From assembly GCA_902801625.1 (NCBI GenBank), contig CADCJI010000022.1, forward strand, positions 28,880-92,879: a stretch of 64,000 bases of DNA. The letters are read 5' to 3'. The notes beneath the pieces were generated by a model. It saw only the letters and a program-made list of their open reading frames with translations. It had not been told where the DNA came from and ran no database searches. The stretch is from an uncultured Bacteroidia bacterium. Its GTDB lineage: Bacteria > Bacteroidota > Bacteroidia > Bacteroidales > F082. The translations under genes and the position numbers were made by a program. Positions 32,125 to 41,322 of this stretch are shown here, in pieces (the stretch's first letter is position 1; each line of letters starts with the position of its first letter).

Positions 32125-33432
32125 ATGGCATCACTGAAGATCAAAGGCGGCTGCAAGCTGCAAGGCGAAATCATCCCGCAAGGCGCGAAGAACGAGGCCA
32201 TGCAAATCCTCTGTGCCTGTCTGCTCACCGACGAGAAAGTCACCGTCCACAACCTGCCCGACATCCTCGACATCAACAACCTGATTGCCTTGTTGGAAGG
32301 CATGGGCGTGACCGTTGAGCGTCCTACCAGGCATGACATCATTTTACAGGCCAAAGACATCAATTTCAATTACTTCCATCTGACTGCTTATCAAAAAACC
32401 GCATCAAAGCTAAGAGGTAGCGTGATGATGACTGGTCCCATGCTGGCTCGTTTCGGCAAGGCCTACATGCCCAAGCCAGGTGGCGACAAGATCGGTCGGC
32501 GCAGATTGGACACCCATGTCATCGGTCTTCAGAAGCTCGGTGCCATCTTTGATTTCAACTCCTACGAAGTCGAGGTGCAGCGCGGTGGCCTGAAAGGCTG
32601 CTACATGCTCCTTGACGAGGCCTCAGTGACTGGCACAGCCAACATCGTCATGGCCGCCGTGATGGCACAAGGCACCACCACCATCTTCAACGCTGCCTGC
32701 GAGCCTTACCTCGTGCAACTCTGCACCATGCTCAACAATATGGGTGCCGACATCAAGGGCGTAGGTTCCAACCTATTGACCATCAATGGAGTAAACAAAC
32801 TCCATGGAACCGAGCACACCTTGCTTGCCGACATGATCGAAGTAGGCTCATTCATCGGCATGGCCGCCATGACGGGCAGCGAAATCACCATCAAGAATGC
32901 AGGCATCGCGCAGTTAGGCATCATCCCTGACGTGTTCCGCAGGCTCGGTATACAGATGGAATACCGTAGCGACGACATCTTCATCCCTGCACAAGACCAT
33001 TATGAAGTACAGACCTTCATGGACGGCAGCATCCTCACCGTAGCCGACGCGCCTTGGCCAGGCTTCACGCCCGACTTGATCAGTATCGTATTGGTGGTGG
33101 CCACGCAAGCCAAGGGTACCGTACTCATCCACCAAAAGATGTTCGAGAGCCGCTTGTTCTTCGTCGACAAGCTCATTGACATGGGTGCGCAAATCATTCT
33201 CTGTGACCCGCACCGTGCCAATGTCATCGGCCTCGACCACAGCCATGCCCTTCGCGGCATCCGCATGGCCTCGCCCGACATCCGTGCCGGTGTCGCCTTG
33301 CTCATCGCCGCCCTCTCCGCCGATGGTACCAGCATCATCGACAACAGCGACCAGATCGAAAGAGGCTATCAATACATTGACAAGCGCGTCAATGCCCTCA
33401 GTCTCGACGGACCTATCATCGAGTGCCTCTAA
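32125..33432 (+). CDS. murA: UDP-N-acetylglucosamine 1-carboxyvinyltransferase MurA with Asp in place of the active-site Cys
   Basis: A 435-residue EPSP-synthase-fold enzyme that takes the first committed step of peptidoglycan synthesis, moving enolpyruvate to UDP-GlcNAc. The substrate Lys-Asn is in GAKNEAM, and the catalytic loop reads MPKPGGDKIGRR with Asp121 where E. coli MurA has Cys115. In enzymes such as those of mycobacteria and chlamydiae this Asp keeps activity but blocks covalent inactivation by fosfomycin. Full family length. It lies downstream of the DUF4290 gene, with a short-repeat tract as its leader. Confidence 0.95.
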   Translation: MASLKIKGGCKLQGEIIPQGAKNEAMQILCACLLTDEKVTVHNLPDILDINNLIALLEGMGVTVERPTRHDIILQAKDINFNYFHLTAYQKTASKLRGSVMMTGPMLARFGKAYMPKPGGDKIGRRRLDTHVIGLQKLGAIFDFNSYEVEVQRGGLKGCYMLLDEASVTGTANIVMAAVMAQGTTTIFNAACEPYLVQLCTMLNNMGADIKGVGSNLLTINGVNKLHGTEHTLLADMIEVGSFIGMAAMTGSEITIKNAGIAQLGIIPDVFRRLGIQMEYRSDDIFIPAQDHYEVQTFMDGSILTVADAPWPGFTPDLISIVLVVATQAKGTVLIHQKMFESRLFFVDKLIDMGAQIILCDPHRANVIGLDHSHALRGIRMASPDIRAGVALLIAALSADGTSIIDNSDQIERGYQYIDKRVNALSLDGPIIECL

Positions 33433-33450
33433 GCCCTACCCTTCCCTATT

Positions 33451-33492
33451 CTGCCATTTTGTCAAAACCCAAGCTTTGGCAAAGGATTTGAT
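33451..33492 (+). promoter_or_regulatory. possible sigma-54-like or heat-shock control region of grpE-dnaJ
   Basis: CTGCCATTTTGTCA (33451-33464) followed by TTGGCAAAGGATTTGAT (33476-33492). The latter has GG and GA spaced like the -24/-12 GG..GC of sigma-54 promoters; no TAnnTTTG box is present before grpE. Weak evidence. Confidence 0.3.
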
Positions 33493-33536
33493 ATGTCCTA
33501 GCGCAAAATGGAAAATAATAGCAAAACACACATATC

Positions 33537-34175
33537 ATGACAGAAAACGAAAACGTTAACAATCAGGACGATGCCTTGAAAGACACCGTCAAACCCGACA
33601 TGGAGAACAAGCAAGAACCCGTCGACGAACAACCCAAACAAGAAGAAGCTGCCGAAGCCAAAGAGGCCAAAGGTGACAATGTTTCAGAAAAAAAGTCGAA
33701 ACGGTTCAAGATTCGTCATGCCCAAGAGAAGGCCTTGGAAGAAGAAAAGGCCAAATATGCCGAATTGAACGACAAATACTTGCGCCTGTTCTCAGAGTTC
33801 GACAACTTCCGCAAGCGCACAGCCAAGGAGAAACTCGACTTGACCGCCACAGCTTCGGAAAGCGTCATCAAGGACATTTTGCCCGTGTTGGACGATTTTG
33901 AGCGCGCCTTGCAAAACATGGAAAAGAATGGCAACGAGGCAGACTTGCAAGGCGTTACCTTGATTTTCAACAAGTTGAAAGACACTTTGAAGAAGAAAGG
34001 CTTGGAGGAAATCGAAGCCATGGATGTCGAGTTCAACACCGATGAACACGAAGCCCTGACGATGATTCCCGCGCCTGAGGAAGACAAAAAAGGCAAGGTC
34101 TTGGATGTCATCCAGAAGGGCTACAAGCTGAATGGCAAGGTGATACGCTTTGCGCGCGTCGTAGTCGGTAATTGA
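33537..34175 (+). CDS. grpE: nucleotide exchange factor GrpE
   Basis: A 212-residue GrpE. Residues 1-60 are acidic and disordered; about 60-110 form the long coiled-coil helix (EEEKAKYAELNDKYLRLFSE, FDNFRKRTAKEK); the C-terminal beta domain ends GYKLNGKVIRFARVVVGN. It releases ADP from DnaK. Followed by dnaJ after a repeat-bearing gap of 146 bases. Confidence 0.95.
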   Translation: MTENENVNNQDDALKDTVKPDMENKQEPVDEQPKQEEAAEAKEAKGDNVSEKKSKRFKIRHAQEKALEEEKAKYAELNDKYLRLFSEFDNFRKRTAKEKLDLTATASESVIKDILPVLDDFERALQNMEKNGNEADLQGVTLIFNKLKDTLKKKGLEEIEAMDVEFNTDEHEALTMIPAPEEDKKGKVLDVIQKGYKLNGKVIRFARVVVGN

Positions 34176-34300
34176 TGGGATTGTCCTACGGACAAGAAAT
34201 CCATCAAAAATAGTAATAAAATCTAATAAAAATCAATTGATTATGTATTGAAAGATTTTAAAAGAGATTTTTGAAAGATTTCTTGCGAAGCAATCCACAA
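34173..34300. repeat. 'gggattg..caagaaat' repeat between grpE and dnaJ
   Basis: 'gggattgtcctacggacaag' at the left and 'tttcttgcgaagcaatcc' at the right form an imperfect inverted pair around 'aaatctaataaaaatc' words; related to the cluster at 17832-18105. Inserted within what is otherwise a grpE-dnaJ operon. Confidence 0.65.
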
Positions 34301-34321
34301 AAATAATAAGGAGAGTAAAGA

Positions 34322-35512
34322 ATGGCAGAAAAAAGAGATTACTACGAGGTGCTGGGGGTCAACAAGAACTCCACACCTGACGAGATAAAGAGCGCCTACC
34401 GCAAGGCCGCCTTGAAATGGCACCCTGACAAGTGGGTGAACGGCACCGACGCCGAGAAAAAGACCGCCGAGGAGAATTTCAAGGAAGCCTCGGAGGCCTA
34501 TTCCGTGTTGAGCGACGAGAATAAGAAGGCGCGCTACGACCGTTACGGCTTCGCTGGCATGGACGGTGGCTCGGCCAGCGGTGGTGGCGGCTTCAGCGGT
34601 TTCGGTGACTTCGACCTGAACGACATCCTGAACAGCGTGTTCGGTCGCGGCTTCGACTTTGGTGGAGGCTTCAGTGGGTTCAGCGGTTTTGGAGGAAGTG
34701 GAAGCCGTGGAGGCACCGTCAAGCAACGTGGTTCCAACATCCGCGTTAAGGTGAAGCTGAACTTGCAAGAGATCGCTCATGGTGTAAAGAAGAAAATCAA
34801 GGTGAGCAAGTACGTGGCATGTACGCATTGCCATGGCAGTGGCTCTGAGGACGGCTCCACCGAGACCTGCCCTACCTGCCACGGTCGCGGCCAGGTGGTG
34901 CAGACCGTCAACAGCTTCTTCGGACAGATGCAGACCGCCTCGGTGTGTCCCACCTGTAATGGTACAGGCACCGTCATCAAGAAGAAGTGCACCCACTGCG
35001 GCGGCGAAGGCATCATGAAGGGTGATGAAGTCATCGAGATTGACATCCCTGCCGGCGTGGGCGAAGGCATGCAGCTCACCGTGCGCGGCAAGGGTAATGC
35101 CGGCCCGCACAACGGCGTGAATGGCGACTTGCTTGTCCTCATCGAAGAAGAGCCGCATCCCGAATTCGAGCGCGACGAAAGCACCCTGATTTACAATCTG
35201 TTCATCACCATCCCGGAGGCCATTTTGGGGACGCAAGCCGAAGTACCCACCGTCGACGGCAAGGTGCGTGTGAAGATTGCCCCTGGCACGCAGAGCGGCA
35301 AGGTGCTACGTTTGAGAGGCAAAGGCTTGCCTATTCTCAACGGCTACGGCACTGGCGACATGCTCGTCAATGTCAATGTTTGGATTCCGAAGAAGTTCAA
35401 CAAGAAGGAAGAGGAACTGTTGCAGCAACTCGCCCAGTCGGACAACTTCAAGCCCAATCCCACCGCCGAGGAGAAGAGTTTTTTCAGTAAGATTAAGGAT
35501 TACTTTAACTAA
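34322..35512 (+). CDS. dnaJ: chaperone DnaJ
   Basis: A 396-residue type I Hsp40. J domain with HPD at 34-36; Gly/Phe-rich region about 78-140; zinc domain with four CxxCxGxG repeats ([32 protein letters not shown]) about 165-235; two C-terminal substrate-binding barrels and a short tail. It delivers clients to DnaK, with GrpE encoded just upstream. Confidence 0.96.
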   Translation: MAEKRDYYEVLGVNKNSTPDEIKSAYRKAALKWHPDKWVNGTDAEKKTAEENFKEASEAYSVLSDENKKARYDRYGFAGMDGGSASGGGGFSGFGDFDLNDILNSVFGRGFDFGGGFSGFSGFGGSGSRGGTVKQRGSNIRVKVKLNLQEIAHGVKKKIKVSKYVACTHCHGSGSEDGSTETCPTCHGRGQVVQTVNSFFGQMQTASVCPTCNGTGTVIKKKCTHCGGEGIMKGDEVIEIDIPAGVGEGMQLTVRGKGNAGPHNGVNGDLLVLIEEEPHPEFERDESTLIYNLFITIPEAILGTQAEVPTVDGKVRVKIAPGTQSGKVLRLRGKGLPILNGYGTGDMLVNVNVWIPKKFNKKEEELLQQLAQSDNFKPNPTAEEKSFFSKIKDYFN

Positions 35513-35522
35513 AATAAACCGG

Positions 35523-35577
35523 CGTTTCGACAGGCTCAACGACCTTGCAAGGGTCCCTGAGCCTGTCGAAGGGCCCG
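35523..35577. repeat. 'TTCGACAGGCTCA' inverted-repeat element
   Basis: TTCGACAGGCTCA (35526-35538) and TGAGCCTGTCGAA (35558-35570), a perfect 13-base inverted repeat flanked by GG/CCC. Related copies: 46535-46606 (full), 49767-49795 (half) and inside the murB remnant at 59158-59217. Confidence 0.8.
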
Positions 35578-35592
35578 TTTTACAATTAAAAC

Positions 35593-36516
35593 ATGACTAA
35601 AATATCCGTCAACGAGGTCACAAAGAAATACGCCGACCATACTGCCTTAGACCGTATGTGCATTGACATTCCCGAGCATTGCATATACGGCCTTTTGGGT
35701 CCCAATGGCGCCGGAAAGACTACCCTCATCCGCATCCTCAACCAAATCACGGCACCCGATTCGGGTGAAGTGTTGATCAACGGTGAGAAACTGAACCAGA
35801 ATCACATCGCACGCATCGGATACCTGCCCGAAGAACGCGGCCTTTACAAGAAGATGAAAGTCGGCGAGCAGGCCATCTACCTTGCCGAGCTGAAAGGCAT
35901 CAAGAAAGCCGAGGCCAAGAAAAGGCTGATGGAATGGTTTGAGAAGTTCGAAATCAGTGGCTGGTGGGACAAGAAGGTGGAAGAGCTCTCAAAAGGCATG
36001 CAGCAGAAAGTGCAGTTCATTACCACCATCATCCACGAGCCCGACATCCTCATCTTCGACGAGCCTTTCAGCGGCTTCGACCCCATCAACGCCAACCTCC
36101 TGAAGGAATCCATCCTCGGGCTGCGCGACAAAGGCGCAACGGTGCTGCTCTCTACCCATAATATGGCTTCCGTCGAGGAGCTTTGCGACAGCATCACCTT
36201 AATTAATAAAGGTAAGAGTATCCTGCAAGGCAGGGTGAGCGACATCAAGCGGCAACACGACACCCACAAGAGGGAAATCATCATCCGCACGGAGAACCTT
36301 CAGCCCATTTATGCCTTGGGCGACACCTATAATAATATAAAGGTGGAGCCGACCGAAGTGGACAACGAGACAAAACTGACTACCTATAGCGAGTCGCCCG
36401 CCGACTTACTCAACCAACTGCTCCAAATCGGTGAGTTGGTCTCATTCAAAGAGGTGCTGCCCTCCATGAACGACATCTTCATCCAAGAAGTGCAATCCAA
36501 AAACCAAGCCTCATGA
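35593..36516 (+). CDS. ABC transporter ATP-binding protein (NatA-like)
   Basis: A 307-residue ABC ATPase: Walker A GPNGAGKTT (36-44), Q-loop region GYLPEERGLY, signature ELSKGMQQKVQ, Walker B LIFDEPFSGFDP, switch His STHN. The extra C-terminal domain (about 225-307) is DUF4162-like, as in NatA and drug or peptide exporters. It overlaps the permease gene by ATGA, so the pair forms one ABC-2 exporter; the substrate is unknown (Na+/drug-type efflux in relatives). Confidence 0.9.
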   Translation: MTKISVNEVTKKYADHTALDRMCIDIPEHCIYGLLGPNGAGKTTLIRILNQITAPDSGEVLINGEKLNQNHIARIGYLPEERGLYKKMKVGEQAIYLAELKGIKKAEAKKRLMEWFEKFEISGWWDKKVEELSKGMQQKVQFITTIIHEPDILIFDEPFSGFDPINANLLKESILGLRDKGATVLLSTHNMASVEELCDSITLINKGKSILQGRVSDIKRQHDTHKREIIIRTENLQPIYALGDTYNNIKVEPTEVDNETKLTTYSESPADLLNQLLQIGELVSFKEVLPSMNDIFIQEVQSKNQAS

Positions 36517-37826
36517 ACAAGATCGGACTCATCATCAGGCGCGAATACATGACGCGCGTGCGCAAGCGTAGCTTCCTCATCCTGACCTTCTTGGGTCCCA
36601 TCCTGATGGCGGCTATCTACATCATCCCCATCATGCTTGCCCTCAACTCGAGCACCGACCACCTGCGCGTGGCCGTCGTCGACGAGAGCCATTGGTTTGA
36701 GGATCGTTTCACCGACAACAAAGACCATACCTTCGTCACCATGCCTGGTCAGCCCATCGACTCGGTCAAGGAAATGGTGAAAAGCGGAGTATTCGACATG
36801 GCAGTCTATGTGCCTCCTACTCAACTCAACATCCCTTCGAACGCCATCCTCTACAGCATCCGCCAGGTGCCGATGGAAGTGGAAAACTATGTCAGCAGCG
36901 TGATGAAGAAGGAAATCGAAGACCAGAAACTGATGGCCAAAGGCGTCGACCCCGAAATCGTCAGTGCCGTGAAGACCGATGTCAACCTGCAGATTATGCG
37001 CATGGACGACAAAGGCAACGAGAAAGAGACCTTCACCAAGGTGCAGTTTGCCCTCGGCATCATCCTGTCCATGTTGGTCTACATGTTCATCATTTTCTTT
37101 GGCGGACAGGTGATGCAAGGTGTGTCGGAAGAGAAGACCAACCGTATCATCGAAGTCATCATCAGCTCGGTGAAGCCCTTCCAACTCATGATGGGCAAGA
37201 TTATCGGCGTTTCCCTAGTAGCCCTCACCCAGTTTGTGCTATGGATTTTGCTCACAGGAGCGTTATATCTCGGTTTCTCGGCCTTCATGGGACTCAGCAA
37301 CCCCGAAATCCTTTCGTCGGGCACCGTGATGAGCCAACAAATCAGCTCTGGCAGCATCATGAGCAACGAAGCCGTGCAAAACATTGTGCAGATAGCCCAT
37401 TCCATCGACTTCGGCACCATCATCGGGTGTTTCCTCATTTTCTTTATCCTTGGTTACCTGCTTTATGCGACACTTTATGCCGCCATTGGTTCGTTGGTCG
37501 ATAACAACACCGACTCGCAGCAGTTCACGCTGCCCGTCACCGTCCCGCTGATGGTTGCCATCATTTCCTCGTTCTACATCGTCAACAATTCCGACAGTTC
37601 CTTGTCGGTATGGCTCTCGATGATTCCGTTCACCTCCCCCATCTCAATGATGGTCAGGATACCTTTCGGTGTACCCATCTGGCAAATCGTGGTTTCGGTT
37701 GTGATATTGGCAGGTACCTTCGTCGCGATGACCTGGATTGCTGCGAAAATCTATCGCACGGGCATCTTGATGTATGGAAAAAAACTATCATACAAGGAAA
37801 TTTTCAAGTGGTTGAAATATAAATAG
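36513..37826 (+). CDS. ABC-2 type permease (NatB-like)
   Basis: A 437-residue membrane protein: one N-terminal helix (about 22-42), a large extracytoplasmic domain (about 45-175), then five to six helices (from VQFALGIILSMLVYMFIIFF to the C-terminus). The conserved cytoplasmic piece GVSEEKTNRIIEVIISSVKP, typical of ABC-2/NatB permeases, is present. Coupled by ATGA overlap to the ATPase gene upstream. Confidence 0.9.
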   Translation: MNKIGLIIRREYMTRVRKRSFLILTFLGPILMAAIYIIPIMLALNSSTDHLRVAVVDESHWFEDRFTDNKDHTFVTMPGQPIDSVKEMVKSGVFDMAVYVPPTQLNIPSNAILYSIRQVPMEVENYVSSVMKKEIEDQKLMAKGVDPEIVSAVKTDVNLQIMRMDDKGNEKETFTKVQFALGIILSMLVYMFIIFFGGQVMQGVSEEKTNRIIEVIISSVKPFQLMMGKIIGVSLVALTQFVLWILLTGALYLGFSAFMGLSNPEILSSGTVMSQQISSGSIMSNEAVQNIVQIAHSIDFGTIIGCFLIFFILGYLLYATLYAAIGSLVDNNTDSQQFTLPVTVPLMVAIISSFYIVNNSDSSLSVWLSMIPFTSPISMMVRIPFGVPIWQIVVSVVILAGTFVAMTWIAAKIYRTGILMYGKKLSYKEIFKWLKYK

Positions 37827-37836
37827 AAATATTTCG

Positions 37837-37844
37837 TATTTTTG
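37837..37844 (+). promoter_or_regulatory. -7 box TATTTTTG for secDF
   Basis: Perfect consensus with TTG 22 bases upstream; about 76 bases of A/T-rich leader before the ATG. Confidence 0.55.
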
Positions 37845-37920
37845 CAGGCTCGTAATTGAGTAAAAAAGACGATTTTGAAATTTAACAAATTAAAAGTCAA
37901 ATAATTAAATCAGTTTTACA

Positions 37921-40900
37921 ATGCAAAACAAAGGAGCAATTAGGGCGATAGCCATCATCTTTGCGCTCATTTTCGTGTACCAGCTCTCGTTCACTGTGGT
38001 GACCAAGATCGTGGAACGGAAAGCAGAGAAGAATGCCATAGCGCAGGTCTTCCCGAAAGATGCCAATGGACAAGACATCGCCGTCTCAGAGTCCATCAAG
38101 GACGCCATTGCCGAGACCATGGAAAAGAAAAGCATGGATGAAGCACAGGCGAAGAACTATTTAAAAGACAGGCTTGAAAACAGCTATCTGGACTCGATGA
38201 ACAACGTCAACGTGTACAACTTGGGATTTAAGAAGTACACCTATCGCGACGCAAAAGAAAAAGAAATCAACTTGGGTTTGGACTTGAAGGGCGGTATGAA
38301 CGTCACTTTGGAAGTCTCGGTGAAGGACATCGTGAAAGCTTTGTCGCACGACTCACAAGACCCCACCTTCCTTCAAGCCATGGAACTGGCCACCAAGCGT
38401 CAGCAAGCTAGCAAGGGCGATTTCGTCACATTGTTTGGCGAAGCCTACAAGGAAGTCGACCCCAACGCCAAGCTCGTGTCCATTTTCCTGTTGGAATTCA
38501 AGGATAAGAAAGATATCAACATCAATTCAAGCAACGAAGACGTGCTGAAGGTTTTGAGGGAAGAGAGCGATGCCGCCATCGACCGTTCCTACCAAATCCT
38601 CGGAACCCGTATCGACCGTTTCGGCGTGGCTCAGCCCAACATCCAGAAGCTGGAGAACTCGGGTCGTATCCTCGTCGAACTGCCTGGTATCAAGGATCCG
38701 GAGCGTGTGCGTAAGCTCCTCCAAGGAACTGCACAACTCGAATTCTGGGAGACCTACAACTTCTCTGAGATTCAACAAGCTTTCGTCCAAGCCGATGCCA
38801 AGTTGGCTGCCGACAGAAAGGCCAGAAAGAGCGGTGAAGAGACTCCTGCTGTGAATGAAGAAGTGATAGAGGAAACCGAAGCCGTCGAAGCTGAAGGAGA
38901 ACTGGCCGCTGCCGAAGAAGTGGAAGCCGTTGCTGACAGCACTGACGCTGACCTCATCGACCAGCTGGCTGAGAACCAAGCCGAGGAAGAGCAGATTGAC
39001 GAAGAATTGGATGCCAACCATCCTCTGTTCTCCAAGCTGCAACCCGTCAACACCAATTCAGCCCGCGTGGGTATTGCCATGGTGAAAGACACTGCCGCCA
39101 TCAACCAGATGCTGGCTGAGTGCAAGAGCCTGTTCCCACGTCAACTGAAGCTCGCTTGGACTGTGAAGCCCGAAAGCATCCCCTCTGAAAATGGTGAGAA
39201 CATCGAAGTACTCGACCTCGTCGCCCTGAAGATGTCGCGCGACAACTCATGCGCTCTGGGTGGTGAAGTCATCACCGACGCCCGTCAGGACTACGGTCAA
39301 GGCAACCAAGTGGAAGTCACCATCCAGATGAACCCCGAAGGTGCCAACAAGTGGAAGAACCTCACCCGCGACAATGTTGGCAAGCAGATTGCCATCGTCC
39401 TCGATGACCTCGTCTACAGTTACCCTGTCGTCAATGGTGAAATCCCGAACGGTCGTTCGTCCATCAGCGGTGGCGGCATGACCATCGAAGAGGCTCAAGA
39501 CTTGGCCAACATCCTGAAGGCTGGTAAGTTGCCTGCTCCCGCCAGAATCCTGGAAGAGCAAGTCGTTGGTCCTACCCTCGGTAAGGAATCCGTGCAGAAA
39601 GGTATGTGGTCAATGGTGTTCGCCTTCATCCTCGTGCTGATCTACATGGTGTTCTTCTACAAGAAGGCTGGTTTCGTCGCCGACGTCGCCTTGTTGGTCA
39701 ACGTGTTCTTCCTGTTCGGTGTGCTGGCTTGCCTCGGCTCAGTGCTGACCTTGCCTGGTATCGCCGGTATCGTGTTGACCTTAGGTATGGCTGTTGACTC
39801 GAACGTGATTATCTTCGAGCGTATCAAGGAAGAAATCAAGGCTGGCAAGGGCATTAAGCTCGCCATCCAAGACGGTTACAAGAACGCTTACTCCGCCATT
39901 ATCGACGGTAACGTCACCACCTTGATTACTGGTATCATTCTGATCATCTTGGGTACGGGTCCTGTCCACAGCTTCGCTGTCACCCTCTGCATCGGTATCC
40001 TCACCTCTTTGGCCACGTCCATCTTCATCACCCGTTTGATCTTCGAACGCATGCTGTCCAAAGAAAAGGAAATCAGCTTCTCGACCAATATGACCCGCAA
40101 CTTCTTGCAGGACAAGCACTACAGATTCATCGACATCCGCAAGACTTCGTTCATCATCTGCATCGTGTTCTTGGTCATCAGCTTGGGTTCGCTCGGCATC
40201 CGTCGTTTGAACCTCGGCATCGACTTCACTGGTGGTCGTAACTATGTCGTCCAATTCGACAACCCGAACATCACTGTTGAAGACGTTCGTAACTACCTGT
40301 CGGACGTCAACATCGACAAGGCCGGCATCCACAGCGCCCTCCAAATGAGCGACGACCAAGATGTGGAAGACTGGTCAACGCCTGAAGTGAAGACCTACGG
40401 TACCAACGGTCAGGTGAAGATCACGACCAAGTTCTTGATCGACAACGACAGCCCTGCAGTGGATAGCGTTATCCAAGTCATCCTTTACAACAACTTGAAG
40501 AGCCTCTATCAAGAAGATATGACCATGTCGAAGTTCTCTTCGGAAGATGAGACTGTGGGTATCTTGAGTACACAGAAAGTCGGTGCCACCATCGCCAGCG
40601 ACGTCACGCGTAAGTCCATCTGGGCCATCATCGTGGCTTTGGCTCTGATGTTCGTCTACATCGCCATCCGATTCAAGAAATGGCAGTATGGTGTGGCTTC
40701 CATCATGGCCTTGGCACAAGACACCATCATCGTGTTGGGTATGTACTCGTTGTTCTACAACATCCTGCCCTTCACCATGGAAGTCGACCAAAGCTTCATC
40801 GCAGCTGTGCTGACCGTCATCGGTTACTCCATCAACGCTACGGTGGTTATCTTCGACCGTGTCCGTGAGAACGTCAACCTGCACCCGAAGAGCTCTTGGA

Positions 40901-41157
40901 AGGAGAACATGACCAACGCTGTCAACAGCACCTTGACCCGTTCGTTCAACACCTCGGGTTCTACCTTGGTCGTGTTGCTTGCCATCTTCATCTTCGGTGG
41001 CGACACCATCCGCGGCTTCATCTTCGCCTTGTTGGTCGGTGTGCTCGCCGGTACTTTCTCCTCAGTGTTCCTGTCGACGCCGTTCGCCTACGTGCTGATG
41101 AAGGGACACCAAAAGGACAAGCAAATCGAAGAGGAAAGCGCTTCTAAGAAGAAATGA
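37921..41157 (+). CDS. secDF: fused protein-export membrane protein SecDF
   Basis: A 1,078-residue fusion of SecD and SecF, which use the proton gradient to help pull proteins through SecYEG. Visible: N-terminal helix, INLGLDLKGGMNVTLEV (SecD D1), RIDRFGVAQPNIQ, SecD membrane block with LTLGMAVDSNVIIFERI, then the SecF half with GIDFTGGRNYVVQFDN and VIGYSINATVVIFDRVRENV. The P1 head carries an unusual acidic, Ala/Glu-rich insert (about residues 300-370). Single-gene unit with terminator; important for exporting the many secreted enzymes of this window. Confidence 0.95.
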   Translation: MQNKGAIRAIAIIFALIFVYQLSFTVVTKIVERKAEKNAIAQVFPKDANGQDIAVSESIKDAIAETMEKKSMDEAQAKNYLKDRLENSYLDSMNNVNVYNLGFKKYTYRDAKEKEINLGLDLKGGMNVTLEVSVKDIVKALSHDSQDPTFLQAMELATKRQQASKGDFVTLFGEAYKEVDPNAKLVSIFLLEFKDKKDININSSNEDVLKVLREESDAAIDRSYQILGTRIDRFGVAQPNIQKLENSGRILVELPGIKDPERVRKLLQGTAQLEFWETYNFSEIQQAFVQADAKLAADRKARKSGEETPAVNEEVIEETEAVEAEGELAAAEEVEAVADSTDADLIDQLAENQAEEEQIDEELDANHPLFSKLQPVNTNSARVGIAMVKDTAAINQMLAECKSLFPRQLKLAWTVKPESIPSENGENIEVLDLVALKMSRDNSCALGGEVITDARQDYGQGNQVEVTIQMNPEGANKWKNLTRDNVGKQIAIVLDDLVYSYPVVNGEIPNGRSSISGGGMTIEEAQDLANILKAGKLPAPARILEEQVVGPTLGKESVQKGMWSMVFAFILVLIYMVFFYKKAGFVADVALLVNVFFLFGVLACLGSVLTLPGIAGIVLTLGMAVDSNVIIFERIKEEIKAGKGIKLAIQDGYKNAYSAIIDGNVTTLITGIILIILGTGPVHSFAVTLCIGILTSLATSIFITRLIFERMLSKEKEISFSTNMTRNFLQDKHYRFIDIRKTSFIICIVFLVISLGSLGIRRLNLGIDFTGGRNYVVQFDNPNITVEDVRNYLSDVNIDKAGIHSALQMSDDQDVEDWSTPEVKTYGTNGQVKITTKFLIDNDSPAVDSVIQVILYNNLKSLYQEDMTMSKFSSEDETVGILSTQKVGATIASDVTRKSIWAIIVALALMFVYIAIRFKKWQYGVASIMALAQDTIIVLGMYSLFYNILPFTMEVDQSFIAAVLTVIGYSINATVVIFDRVRENVNLHPKSSWKENMTNAVNSTLTRSFNTSGSTLVVLLAIFIFGGDTIRGFIFALLVGVLAGTFSSVFLSTPFAYVLMKGHQKDKQIEEESASKKK

Positions 41158-41192
41158 TAGATTATCATAATTAACCTTCTAAACTGCTTGCA

Positions 41193-41226
41193 AAAAATCC
41201 TGCTGGAAACGGCAGGATTTTTTTGT
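41193..41226 (+). terminator. terminator after secDF
   Basis: AAATCCTGC / GCAGGATTT stem with TGGAAACG loop and a T tract. Confidence 0.9.
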
Positions 41227-41244
41227 TTTCTTTATAAAGATGAT

Positions 41245-41252
41245 TATCTTTG
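41245..41252 (+). promoter_or_regulatory. promoter of the C10 peptidase gene
   Basis: TTG (41223-41225), 19 bases, TATCTTTG. The -33 element lies in the T tract of the secDF terminator. Confidence 0.6.
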
Positions 41253-41322
41253 CCTCGTAATCTATGCTTATTATTGCTCTTTGCAACTTCCAATTTGTTA
41301 AAAACCAATAAATTATAATAAT

